Of a stretch of 64,000 bases of DNA, positions 1-8,064 are shown piece by piece. The DNA comes from Collinsella sp. (GTDB lineage Bacteria > Actinomycetota > Coriobacteriia > Coriobacteriales > Coriobacteriaceae): contig JAUMPM010000040.1 of the NCBI GenBank assembly GCA_031294825.1, positions 1 to 64,000 on the forward strand. The letters run 5' to 3'. A program made the position numbers and the translations under genes. Numbering within the stretch: the first letter of the stretch is position 1; each line of letters begins with the position of its first letter. Under the pieces are notes generated by a model, which saw nothing but the letters and a program-made list of their open reading frames with translations, was not told the DNA's origin and did no database searches.

Positions 1-116
1 GGCATCAACGGATTCCCTGTTTTGGCGCTTCGAAGGCACGGACTCCGTTTCGTTAATTTCTGATTAGAAATGCTGAAAATCCAGTCAGAAGCGGGCTGGG
101 GAACGGGGCAATAAAA

Positions 117-1667
117 ATGGCTTTCGAAATGAGTCGGCGAAGCTTTTTAACGGCCGGTGGGGCTACAATGCTGGCGGGCACCGCCTCTATGCTTGTTGGC
201 TGCGCGTCTGGAAGCGAAAGCGGCGCGGGAAGCGTGGCTGCCGGCAAGGATGATGCACTGAAGGTTGATAGCGACGGCAAATTGGGTGGCACGGATAGCG
301 ACGTTAGCGAATACTACGAGCACGTTATCTCTGTTTCTGCACTTGCGAAAACATATGCAATCGGAGAGAAGATTGTCGGCGTGGCGATTGAATACGACGT
401 GGATGTCGATGCGTCTTCGGTTGATCCCGGACATGGCGGCATCGGTCAACAGGCTCAGGAAAAGGGGCTGGGATCTTTCTCGGTTTTGGGACGCTCGATT
501 GTCACTGCCTATGTAAACGACAAAGCCGAGCTGAGTGATGAAGGGGGCAAAAGCAAGGGAACGTACGTCATCGTCGAGCTCGATCCAGCAGATGCGGGCG
601 CACAGACGTTGATGTTTCAGATGACGCGTGGGTGCGTAGGCTCAAACGGTCCCGTATCCCTTGATAGCGGTTGCGTCAAAATCGCCCAAATAAAGGATCT
701 CAAGGATTCTGCAGGTAAAAAGCTTACAGGCGACGAGACATCCTCCCGATATCTCGTGGCTTCGACTGTTCTCAACTCCGAGGCAGACAAGTTTGTTGCA
801 GGGACCTACGATGACCCCAAAACTGGATTCCATGCTTCGTTTGCCTTGGCACAGCCTGACGACTACGACAAGGCAAAGAAATACCCCATCACGCTCTTCC
901 TGCCGGATGCGGGGGTAACCACCTGCGATGTGAGGGTGAATCTTCGTCAAGGTCTGGGAGCCCTTGCCTGGGCTGATGGGTCACAATTTGTGCTGACGAT
1001 CGCTGGAACTTGTTGCGATATCGAGACTTGCCTGCATGTAATCGAGGACCTGATCGACCAGGGTTACTCAATCGATCCGGATCGCATTTACGGGACGGGC
1101 GAATCTGCCGGGTGCATGGCCCTCATCGAATATGCCTCCAAGCATCCCGATGACAATTCCTTTGCAGCGCTTATGCTCGTTGCCGGGCAAGGCAACATGA
1201 CTCCGATTGCCAAGACGCCCATGGTGATATTCGTTTCTGAAGACGATTCCAATTCCTATGGCGGTATGACGGATCCCGAGAAGGGTGTCGCGAGTATCGG
1301 AATTCCTTATGTTGAGAAGCAGCTGAATTGCGCCTATAACTATGACGGCGAAGGACATACGAGTGGCCTGTGGATTGATTACGACGCAACGGGAGAGAAA
1401 AACCCTTCGGGTAACCAGGAAGGAGCCAAGGCGGCTAGCAGCCAGAAGACGCTCGATGAGCTTATGGTCGAGCTCTCGGATGTCTGCTCCTCGGCCTGTA
1501 AACAAGCGGTGACCGATGGGGCGCATGTCGTTTTCCTTCATGTAGAGAAGGGAACTCTCGATAGCACCGACAAGACGGTCCAGGGTGGAAACACTCATAA
1601 CTTTACCTGGCAATACGCTTATGCGATCCCCGAACTCATCGAGTGGGTGAGAGACCAGTCTCTATAG
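117..1667 (+). CDS. Tat-exported lipoprotein, alpha/beta-hydrolase (PHB depolymerase/feruloyl-esterase-like)
   Basis: A 516-aa exported hydrolase, probably anchored outside the membrane by a lipid. The N-terminus shows a twin-arginine motif (SRRSFL, residues 6-11), a hydrophobic stretch and a lipobox ending at Cys29 (MLVGC). Residues about 60-230 look like the Ig-like domain that precedes secreted esterases. Residues about 250-516 are an alpha/beta-hydrolase fold with the nucleophile elbow GESAG (Ser330) and a late His (about 494) in a THNFTW context. By family knowledge this suggests ester hydrolysis on a polymer or feruloylated polysaccharide; the substrate is not readable from sequence. 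ATG at 117 is used; ATG at 129 just before the RR motif is an alternative. It stands alone, with Kup converging from the other side. Confidence 0.8.
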   Translation: MAFEMSRRSFLTAGGATMLAGTASMLVGCASGSESGAGSVAAGKDDALKVDSDGKLGGTDSDVSEYYEHVISVSALAKTYAIGEKIVGVAIEYDVDVDASSVDPGHGGIGQQAQEKGLGSFSVLGRSIVTAYVNDKAELSDEGGKSKGTYVIVELDPADAGAQTLMFQMTRGCVGSNGPVSLDSGCVKIAQIKDLKDSAGKKLTGDETSSRYLVASTVLNSEADKFVAGTYDDPKTGFHASFALAQPDDYDKAKKYPITLFLPDAGVTTCDVRVNLRQGLGALAWADGSQFVLTIAGTCCDIETCLHVIEDLIDQGYSIDPDRIYGTGESAGCMALIEYASKHPDDNSFAALMLVAGQGNMTPIAKTPMVIFVSEDDSNSYGGMTDPEKGVASIGIPYVEKQLNCAYNYDGEGHTSGLWIDYDATGEKNPSGNQEGAKAASSQKTLDELMVELSDVCSSACKQAVTDGAHVVFLHVEKGTLDSTDKTVQGGNTHNFTWQYAYAIPELIEWVRDQSL

Positions 1668-1775
1668 CCTGCTTCTTTTTCGATGGCATTTCAATGTGGG
1701 CTAGGGTTATATGACCGATTGGGGCCAGGCGGTTGTCTAGCCCCGGAAATGCCGAATAGCAGTCTACGATTACGC

Positions 1776-1806
1776 CCAGGTAAAGCCTCAAAGGTGTTTT
1801 ACCTGG
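1776..1806. repeat. Intergenic hairpin without U-tract
   Basis: Nine-base perfect arms (CCAGGTAAA / TTTACCTGG) enclose a 13-base loop between the convergent esterase and kup genes. Neither side carries a T-run, so it is not a standard terminator. The CAGGTAA core reappears in the hairpin at 25883-25926. Confidence 0.5.
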
Positions 1807-1819
1807 CCAAAAACGTAGA

Positions 1820-1858
1820 CAAAAGCGGCCCTGGCAGATCGTGAGGCGCAGGGCCGCT
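1820..1858 (-). terminator. Terminator of kup
   Basis: Ten-base arms (AGCGGCCCTG / CAGGGCCGCT) at 1824-1833 and 1849-1858. Read on the minus strand the stem is followed by TTTTGTC, 20 bases after the kup stop codon. Confidence 0.75.
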
Positions 1859-1878
1859 GTCGTTGATTTATGGCGTCG

Positions 1879-4110
1879 CTAGAAGTTGGCGTCGTTGAGT
1901 TGTTCGTTCTCGAGGCCGTCGAGCTGTTGCTGTTCGGGCGTATCGGCGACGCTCTCGAGCAGCTCGGTGGGATCGACGTTCATGTCCCTACCGGCCTCGT
2001 TGCCGTTGACCAAGTCGTCCGAGAAGATGTCGACTTCCATTTCCTCGGCCTCTTCGATCTGAACCTCGAGCGGCACCTGGGTGCGCACGAGCTTAACGGC
2101 CGGGCGCATGCGGGCAAACAGCGGCACGTACTCGATGATGATGGCCGAGTTCTCAAGACCATACCAGCGTGCCGGGCTTCCGCAGGCGCGGCGGACGGCG
2201 TACTTGATAGCCATCACGCGGTGGTCATTGCGGTTGATGTCCGTTTCGGGGGCAAGCATCTTGCGCAGCATGCAAAAGCGGAAGTCACCCACGTTGCCGC
2301 GTGTCTCGTAGATGGAGTAGGTGTGATGTTGCGGCGGCAGCTCGCCCGATGCCATCAAGTCGCCGACGATCTGACGCAGATAGGCGTTGACGCGCTGGTT
2401 GACCTTAAAGCCCAGGTCCAGGCGAACGCGGAAGAGGAAGTCTGTGCCAAAGGTCTCGACGGAATACTCGTGCGTATAGGGCTCATCGGTAACGTACACG
2501 TTGATGAACCAGTATGCCTTGGCGCGCTTGGGATGCTTATCCAAGATGGAATAGAGCACATCGCGGTCCAGCGTGAGCGGGTCGGGGCTGTTGGTGAGGA
2601 ACACCAGGTTGTCGGCAAGCACGGGATAGGTCTCGTCGTTGCGCAGGCGGTCGAGCTGGTCAATGTACTTGGAGACGGGCAGCAGGATGGTCTGCGTGCG
2701 CTCGATGGCGGTGCCGCGGCGCCACACGTACATAAGGCCAAACAGCAGCGCGGCCAAGAAGATCATGACATAGCCGCCGTCAAAGAACATGGTGAGGCAC
2801 GAGGCAAAGAAGCACAGCTCAATGGCGCCAAAGAGCAGTGCGAAGACGCAGGCACCCAGTTTGTGCTTGAGGATGCCGGCGATGTAGCTCGTCAAAAGCG
2901 TCGTGGTCATGAGCATGGTCACGGTGATGGCGAGGCCGTAGGCGCTCTCCATGCGCTCGGAGTTCTGGAACAGCAGCACGATGAAGATACAGCCGACCCA
3001 CATGATGTTGTTGACGAGCGGAATATAGAGCTGGCCCTTGGTGTCGCTGGGGTAGTGGATGCGCAGGTGCGGCATGAGATTGAGACGGGTTGCCTCGGAT
3101 ACCAGCGAGAACGAGCCGGTGATGAGCGCCTGCGAGGCGATGATGGCCGCTACGGCCGAAAGCACGATGGCAAAGGGGCGCAGGGGCTCGGGAAGCATCA
3201 TGTAGAACGGGTTGACGATATCCATCGCGAGCATCTGGGGGTTGGAGTTATTGGCGAGCAGCCAAGCTCCCTGACCCAGATAGTTGAGGATAAGGGCCGC
3301 CTTAACAAACGGCCAGGATGCATAGATGTTTGCCTTGCCCACGTGGCCCATGTCCGAGTAGAGCGCCTCGGCGCCGGTCGTCGACAGAAAGACGAAGCCG
3401 AGCACCATGATGCCCGAGTGGTTGATGGGCGAGAATAGGAACATGATGCCACGAATGGGGTTGAGCGCGCGCAGGATGGACAGGTTGCCGAGCATGTTGA
3501 ACAGGCCGGCGCCAGCCAGGAATAGGAACCATAGCGTCATAAGCGGGCCGAACAACTTGCCGATCGACGAGGTGCCGGCGCGCTGCATGGCAAACAGGCC
3601 GCAGATAATGATGATGGTGATGATGATGACGTTGGTCTGGCCGTCACCCAAAAGCGCATGGCCCCACTCGATAGTGCGCAAGCCCTCGATGGCCGTGGTA
3701 ACCGTGACCGCAGGGGTGAGGATGCCGTCGGCGAGCAGCGCCGCGCCGCCGATCATGGCGGGGAGAATCAGCCACGGTGCCACCTTGCGCACCAGGCTAA
3801 ACAGGGCAAAGATGCCGCCTTCGTTGTGGTTGTCGGCCTTCATGGCGATAACCACGTACTTGACCGTGGTCACGAGCGTCATGGTCCAGATGACGAGCGA
3901 AAGCGCGCCCAGGATCATGTCCTCGCTGACGGTACCGATGCCGCCGTTGTTGGCGACGATTGATTTCATGGTGTACATGGGGCTCGTGCCGATGTCGCCA
4001 TAGACGACGCCGAGCGTTACGAGCAGCATGCCAGCGGAGAGGGGAATGGCTCCGTGCCCGCCTTGACCACGCTGGTCTTGGGGACTTGCCTCCAGTTCGT
4101 TTTGTGCCAC
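1879..4110 (-). CDS. kup: KUP/HAK-type potassium uptake transporter
   Basis: A 743-aa K+ transporter of the KUP family, likely proton-coupled, in the cytoplasmic membrane. The signature VTLGVVYGDIGTSP lies in the first transmembrane helix, about 12 hydrophobic segments fill the first 450 residues, and a long hydrophilic C-terminal domain follows, as is usual for the family. The longest frame starts at ATG 4128, but AAGGGAG sits 5 bases before GTG 4110, so I place the start there; the ATG at 4128 would lie before its own RBS. The C-terminus ends in an acidic, Gln/Glu-rich tail. Kup is monocistronic, between its own terminator and a palindrome-rich leader. I see no clear c-di-AMP riboswitch upstream, which is common before kup in other Gram-positives. 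Confidence 0.95.
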   Translation of the reverse strand: MAQNELEASPQDQRGQGGHGAIPLSAGMLLVTLGVVYGDIGTSPMYTMKSIVANNGGIGTVSEDMILGALSLVIWTMTLVTTVKYVVIAMKADNHNEGGIFALFSLVRKVAPWLILPAMIGGAALLADGILTPAVTVTTAIEGLRTIEWGHALLGDGQTNVIIITIIIICGLFAMQRAGTSSIGKLFGPLMTLWFLFLAGAGLFNMLGNLSILRALNPIRGIMFLFSPINHSGIMVLGFVFLSTTGAEALYSDMGHVGKANIYASWPFVKAALILNYLGQGAWLLANNSNPQMLAMDIVNPFYMMLPEPLRPFAIVLSAVAAIIASQALITGSFSLVSEATRLNLMPHLRIHYPSDTKGQLYIPLVNNIMWVGCIFIVLLFQNSERMESAYGLAITVTMLMTTTLLTSYIAGILKHKLGACVFALLFGAIELCFFASCLTMFFDGGYVMIFLAALLFGLMYVWRRGTAIERTQTILLPVSKYIDQLDRLRNDETYPVLADNLVFLTNSPDPLTLDRDVLYSILDKHPKRAKAYWFINVYVTDEPYTHEYSVETFGTDFLFRVRLDLGFKVNQRVNAYLRQIVGDLMASGELPPQHHTYSIYETRGNVGDFRFCMLRKMLAPETDINRNDHRVMAIKYAVRRACGSPARWYGLENSAIIIEYVPLFARMRPAVKLVRTQVPLEVQIEEAEEMEVDIFSDDLVNGNEAGRDMNVDPTELLESVADTPEQQQLDGLENEQLNDANF

Positions 4111-4130
4111 GTGGACTCCCTTGGACATCC

Positions 4131-4155
4131 GGTTATCTGTCTAGGACGGATAACC
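4131..4155 (-). promoter_or_regulatory. Inverted repeat in kup leader
   Basis: GGTTATC / GATAACC arms separated by 11 bases lie 21 bases upstream of the kup GTG start. Upstream of it on the minus strand is a TATAAA-like -10 hexamer. It could be an operator or a 5'-UTR hairpin; the sequence alone does not decide. Confidence 0.4.
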
Positions 4156-4210
4156 TTTATGCCGTCTTTATACATACAAGAGCAGTTTGGCACATCAGGT
4201 TATTTTAGAC

Positions 4211-4234
4211 AATAATCCTCAGCTGGGGATTATT
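4211..4234. repeat. 24-bp near-perfect palindrome between eamA and kup
   Basis: AATAATCC and GGATTATT flank a CAGCTG core with a single G/T wobble. It lies 33 bases past the eamA stop and about 100 bases before kup. No T-run of terminator length follows on either strand, so it may be a weak terminator or a dimeric-regulator site. Confidence 0.4.
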
Positions 4235-4267
4235 CATGTACGTGGGGGCATTTCAAAGCAGGGGCTT

Positions 4268-5179
4268 TTAAGCGCGTGCTGCCTGGGTGATGCCGGCCTT
4301 GGCGCTTGCGCGTTTGCCGGCGAGTTCGCAAAAAATCGCGCCGCCGATGATAAGCGCGGCGCCCATCAGACGGACCGGTGTTATGGCTTCGCCTAAAAGG
4401 ACGGCCGAGAACACGACGGCCGAAAGCGGCTCGAGATAGCCGACGACCGCGACGGTCTGTACGGGCAGCTTGGCGACAGCACTAAAGTAGAGCAGGCAAC
4501 CGATGCCGGTGTTGACGACGCCGAGCATGACGACGGCGCGCCAATCAATACTGGCGGCGACGCCGGCGGACAGGAACGAGGGGGCGCCCTGCGTGATGAG
4601 CGTGAGGACCAGCGCGGTCACAAAGGCGGCGCCCACCTGGAGCACGGAGTTCTCGAGGCCCTCGATGTGTGGCGCGCCCTTGCTGGCGATGACCATCAGC
4701 GCATAGCAAAATGCCGAGGCGATGCCGCAGGCGATACCCGCAATGGGCATATTGCCGCCTAGACCTTGTGCTGCAATGAGAAAAGCACCGCAGGCGACGG
4801 CGATAAACCCGGCGATTTTGCCGCCGGTCAGCTTTTCGCCAAAGATGAGCGGGGAGAGCGCCATGACAATGATGGGGCCGCAGTAGTACAGCAGCGAGGA
4901 TACGCCGACGCCGATCGTCTGGTAGGCGCGGAACAGAAAAATCCAGCTGGCGCCCAGCGCGGCTCCCGAGAGGAGGAGGGCTGCGGCTTCGCGGGGGCGA
5001 GATGGCGCCTGCAGCTTATAGCGTTGGGTGATGACGAGGATGGTGACAAGCGAGAGTGCGCCCAAAAACGTGCGTAGTAGCACGATATCGGAGCTCGGCA
5101 GCGCGATGGCAGCGGCGATGATGCCGTTGGAGCCAAACAATAGCAATGCTGCTAAGTACGTAAGCAGTCCGTTGTTCAT
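4268..5179 (-). CDS. EamA/DMT-family transporter
   Basis: A 303-aa membrane protein with about ten hydrophobic segments in two homologous halves, the layout of drug/metabolite transporters of the EamA (RhaT) family. Such proteins usually export amino acids, purines or other small metabolites; the substrate cannot be read here. The ATG has AGAGGGG about ten bases upstream. It is transcribed away from a LysR-type regulator 118 bases off, the usual arrangement for a regulator and its single target, so I infer that the LysR protein controls it. A second, distant EamA paralogue lies at 56124-57059. Confidence 0.85.
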   Translation of the reverse strand: MNNGLLTYLAALLLFGSNGIIAAAIALPSSDIVLLRTFLGALSLVTILVITQRYKLQAPSRPREAAALLLSGAALGASWIFLFRAYQTIGVGVSSLLYYCGPIIVMALSPLIFGEKLTGGKIAGFIAVACGAFLIAAQGLGGNMPIAGIACGIASAFCYALMVIASKGAPHIEGLENSVLQVGAAFVTALVLTLITQGAPSFLSAGVAASIDWRAVVMLGVVNTGIGCLLYFSAVAKLPVQTVAVVGYLEPLSAVVFSAVLLGEAITPVRLMGAALIIGGAIFCELAGKRASAKAGITQAARA

Positions 5180-5297
5180 GCGCTGACATCCCCTCTATAT
5201 CCGTGCATGTTCACTATGGGTGAACTGGCTATAGAAGAAAAGCGAATATAATGCATAGATAACATGACAAAAGCTCATGCATAGGTGGAGGGGCGCC
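5180..5297. promoter_or_regulatory. Divergent promoter region of eamA and lysR
   Basis: Contains TTCAC-TATGG-GTGAA at 5210-5224, a 15-bp palindrome of the kind LysR regulators bind (T-N11-A spacing). An ATGCAT pair flanks the stretch nearer the lysR start. Placement between two divergent genes supports a shared operator. Confidence 0.45.
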
Positions 5298-6155
5298 GTG
5301 GAAACGAATGTTCAAAAGATGCAGGTCCTGCTCGAGACCGTGCGCGCCGGCAGTTTTACGCGCGCCGCTGAGCGGCTGAGCTATTCGCAGTCGGGCGTGA
5401 GCCGTATGGTGGCCGATCTTGAGGCCGACTGGGGCTTTAAGGTGCTCGACCGCAGTCGCGAGGGCGTAGTGCTTTCTGCTGACGGGCGGCAAGTTATGCC
5501 GGCGGTCGAGGCGTTATGCGAAGAGTTTGGCCGCCTGCAGCGACGCGTGGACGAGATGCGGGGGCTCATGCGTGGCAAGATCTGTATCGGTACGTTTTCG
5601 AGTGTGGCGACCCATGTACTGCCGCCGGTGATCGCGCGGTTTCGCGCTGATCACCCGGACGTCGATTATGAGTTACTGATGGGCGATTACTCAGAGATTG
5701 AACAATGGGTGGCTGAGGGTCGTTGTGACCTGGGCTTTATCCCGCGTGAGCCACGCGGCGCCGGCATGGCGTCGCGGCCGTTGGTGCAAGACGAGCTGAT
5801 GGCCGTGGTGCCAGCGGACTCCTCGCTTGCCACCGCGGAGGTCGTTTCCCTTGCCGATTTGGCCAACGAGCAGTTTATTCTGCTGGAACGCGGCACCGAT
5901 GACGAGATTACGCCGCTGTTTCGTCGCGCGGGCCTGACGGTGCGTTCTAAGCTGTCGACCTGGGATGACTATGCGATTATGGCTATGGTCGAGGACGGCC
6001 TGGGCGTGAGCATTCTTCCGGCGCTCATCTTGCGCCGCTGCCAGTTCGATGTTGCCGTGCGCCCACTCGAGGGACATCCTCATCGGCAGATCAATGCGAT
6101 ATATCGCACGGCTGACGTTTCGCTTGCGGCGGCTCGTCTCCTTGAATATCTCTAA
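5298..6155 (+). CDS. LysR-family transcriptional regulator
   Basis: A 285-aa regulator. Residues 1-60 form the winged helix-turn-helix (AGSFTRAAERLSYSQSGVSRM), and residues about 85-280 form the periplasmic-binding-protein-like effector domain (GKICIGTFSSVATHVLPPVI onward). The longest frame begins at ATG 5277, but GGAGGGG at 5287-5293 sits 4 bases before GTG 5298, which gives the standard LysR N-terminal length. It is divergent from the EamA exporter and probably controls it and itself through the palindrome at 5210-5224. The effector is unknown. Confidence 0.85.
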   Translation: METNVQKMQVLLETVRAGSFTRAAERLSYSQSGVSRMVADLEADWGFKVLDRSREGVVLSADGRQVMPAVEALCEEFGRLQRRVDEMRGLMRGKICIGTFSSVATHVLPPVIARFRADHPDVDYELLMGDYSEIEQWVAEGRCDLGFIPREPRGAGMASRPLVQDELMAVVPADSSLATAEVVSLADLANEQFILLERGTDDEITPLFRRAGLTVRSKLSTWDDYAIMAMVEDGLGVSILPALILRRCQFDVAVRPLEGHPHRQINAIYRTADVSLAAARLLEYL

Positions 6156-6214
6156 AGGCGCGTACCTGTTGTCCACTTTGGGACAATCCTCGGGGTTCGG
6201 TACATTTTCTTATG

Positions 6215-6300
6215 AAATTGAACTTTGGAATGAGGTGCCGCGTTATACTGCTACCTAAATTGAACTCTGGTTCAATTCGTGTTCTATAAATTGAACTTTG
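6215..6300 (+). promoter_or_regulatory. Triple TTGAAC repeat operator/promoter of the XRE-AlaA gene
   Basis: AAATTGAACTyTG occurs three times, at 6215-6227, 6257-6269 and 6288-6300. The middle copy extends into a perfect palindrome, ATTGAAC-TCTG-GTTCAAT (6259-6276). TATACT (6244-6249) and TATAAA (6285-6290) lie about 19-20 bases after the first and second TTGAAC, so the repeats overlap likely -35 elements. This suits self-repression by the encoded XRE domain. Confidence 0.6.
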
Positions 6301-6317
6301 CCAGCAAGGAGGTTCTA

Positions 6318-7838
6318 GTGGCCCAAGAGACGTTTAGCGATCGCCTGCGACAGACTATGTCCGATCGCGACGTTCGCCAGTCGGACGTAATCCGCGCATC
6401 GGAGATGCTCGGCAAAAAACTCGGCAAGAGTCAGATGAGCCAATATGTGAGCGGCAAGACGATTCCGCGGCGCGATGTGGCAGAGCTGCTCGCCCGCATT
6501 TTGGAGGTCGATGTTACCTGGCTGCTTGCCGGTGACGCCGATCAAGGCGAGGCATCATCGCCCCGTAACGTTTCCAAGCCCGAACCCCATCCCTCAGCTC
6601 AAATTCCAAGGAGCACCACCATGCGTACTTTTTCTAAATCCACCAAGCTCGATAATGTCCTGTATGACGTGCGCGGTCCCGTCGTCGACGAGGCTGCCCG
6701 CATGGAGGACGAGGGCGAGCGCATCCTCAAGCTCAATATCGGCAACCCGGCGCCCTTCGGTTTCCGCACGCCCGACGAGGTCATCAAGGACATGCGCCAG
6801 CAGCTGCCCGACTGCGAAGGCTATTCCAACTCGCGTGGCCTGTTCTCCGCGCGCAAGGCAATCATGCAGTACTCGCAGATCAAAGGCCTGCCCAACGTTC
6901 AGATGGAGCACATCTACACGGGCAACGGCGTGTCCGAGCTCATTCAACTTTCGATGAACGCGCTGCTCGACAACGGCGATGAGATCCTGATCCCCAGCCC
7001 CGACTACCCGCTCTGGACGGCGTGCGCGACCCTTGCCGGCGGCCATCCTGTGCACTACCTGTGCGACGAGCAGGCCGATTGGTATCCCGATCTGCAGGAT
7101 ATGGAGTCCAAGATCACGAGCGCGACCAAGGCCCTCGTCATCATCAACCCCAACAACCCCACGGGCTCCGTTTACCCGCGTGAGGTGCTCGAGGGCATCG
7201 TTGAGGTTGCGCGCAGGCACCAGCTCATGATTTTTGCAGACGAGATCTACGACCGCCTGTGCATGGACGGCTATGAGCACGTCTCGATTGCCTCGCTCGC
7301 TCCCGATCTGCCCTGTGTCACCTTTAGCGGCCTTTCCAAGTCGCACATGATCGCGGGCTATCGCATTGGCTGGATGGTGCTTTCGGGCAACCAGCGCTGC
7401 ATGAGCGACTTCATCATGGGCATCAACATGCTCTCCAACATGCGCCTGTGCTCCAACGTGCCGGCCCAGTCAATCGTCCAGACGGCGCTCGGCGGCCATC
7501 AGTCGGTCAACGACTATATCCGTCCCGGCGGTCGTGTCTACGAGCAGCGCAACTTTGTGTATGAGGCGCTCAACAAGATCGACGGCATCTCGGTGGTCAA
7601 GCCGCGCGCGGCGTTCTACATCTTCCCCAAGATGGATGTTAAGAAGTTCAACATCACCGATGACGAGCAGTTCGCTCTCGACCTGCTGCACGAGAAGAAG
7701 ATCCTGATCACGCGCGGCGGCGGCTTTAACTGGGCCGAGCCTGATCACTTCCGCATCGTGTACCTGCCGCGCATGGAAGTGCTTAAAGAGTCCCTCGAAG
7801 ATCTCGCCGACTTCTTCGATCATTACCGCCAGGCGTAA
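6318..7838 (+). CDS. alaA: XRE-type HTH fused to alanine aminotransferase AlaA
   Basis: A 506-aa fusion. Residues 1-70 are an XRE-type helix-turn-helix (SDRLRQTMSDRDVRQSDVIR, then QMSQYVSGKTIPRRDVAELL). Residues about 102-506 match the PLP-dependent aminotransferase AlaA: KSTKLDNVLYDVRGPV, ILKLNIGNPAPFGF, INPNNPTG, and the PLP lysine in SGLSKSHMIAG (Lys341). AlaA makes alanine from pyruvate and glutamate. GTG 6318 is chosen because AAGGAGG lies 5 bases upstream; the longer frame from 6279 has no RBS. A second in-frame start at ATG 6621 has its own AAGGAG, so free AlaA may also be made. The promoter carries palindromic repeats, suggesting metabolite-linked autoregulation. The fusion is seen; the regulation is inferred. 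Confidence 0.9.
   Translation: MAQETFSDRLRQTMSDRDVRQSDVIRASEMLGKKLGKSQMSQYVSGKTIPRRDVAELLARILEVDVTWLLAGDADQGEASSPRNVSKPEPHPSAQIPRSTTMRTFSKSTKLDNVLYDVRGPVVDEAARMEDEGERILKLNIGNPAPFGFRTPDEVIKDMRQQLPDCEGYSNSRGLFSARKAIMQYSQIKGLPNVQMEHIYTGNGVSELIQLSMNALLDNGDEILIPSPDYPLWTACATLAGGHPVHYLCDEQADWYPDLQDMESKITSATKALVIINPNNPTGSVYPREVLEGIVEVARRHQLMIFADEIYDRLCMDGYEHVSIASLAPDLPCVTFSGLSKSHMIAGYRIGWMVLSGNQRCMSDFIMGINMLSNMRLCSNVPAQSIVQTALGGHQSVNDYIRPGGRVYEQRNFVYEALNKIDGISVVKPRAAFYIFPKMDVKKFNITDDEQFALDLLHEKKILITRGGGFNWAEPDHFRIVYLPRMEVLKESLEDLADFFDHYRQA
6608..6623 (+). promoter_or_regulatory. Internal RBS and ATG for the AlaA domain alone
   Basis: AAGGAG at 6608-6613, a 7-base spacer and ATG 6621, in frame with the fusion and exactly where the AlaA homology begins. 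This would yield an AlaA-length enzyme of about 405 residues without the DNA-binding domain. Confidence 0.6.
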
Positions 7839-7861
7839 CGGCAAAGGTAGCCTGTAATGAA

Positions 7862-7900
7862 ACGGTCGGCCCGCAACGGATGCGGGCCGACCGTTTTCTG
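7862..7900 (+). terminator. Terminator after XRE-alaA
   Basis: Perfect 13-bp stem (ACGGTCGGCCCGC at 7862-7874, pairing with 7882-7894), 7-base loop, then TTTCTGTCT. Confidence 0.85.
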
Positions 7901-7966
7901 TCTAAGCCCGTGCTGTTAGCGCTTGTCTCGTTGAGCGGGCGAGGTTCGCGTGTGAGCGGTAAGTTC

Positions 7967-7983
7967 TATTCCAAAATGGAATA
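7967..7983. promoter_or_regulatory. LysR-type operator candidate of the catabolic island
   Basis: TATTCCA-AAA-TGGAATA is a perfect 7-bp-arm palindrome with T-N11-A geometry, 82 bases upstream of the first gene of the island. The LysR gene at the other end of the island (13269-14192) is the natural partner, by inference. Confidence 0.5.
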
Positions 7984-8064
7984 CAGTGGGCTTAAGCTGG
8001 AATTGATGTCCGGGTACCTGCTTTTCTAGAATGTTTTCAACAAGATGAAAGGCGGTTCCAACCA

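Noticed and set aside
2..67. Short open frame at the window start ending in TAG, possibly the C-terminus of an upstream gene
   Set aside because: Only 21 codons are visible, two frames are open there, and no family signal supports either.
1870..3438. 522-codon plus-strand frame opposite kup
   Set aside because: It mirrors the strong codon bias of kup, has no RBS, and its translation is low-complexity His/Val/Gly/Asp without family signals.
4211..4234. Palindrome as a proven terminator of eamA
   Set aside because: No T-run follows on the minus strand, so I list it only as a palindrome.
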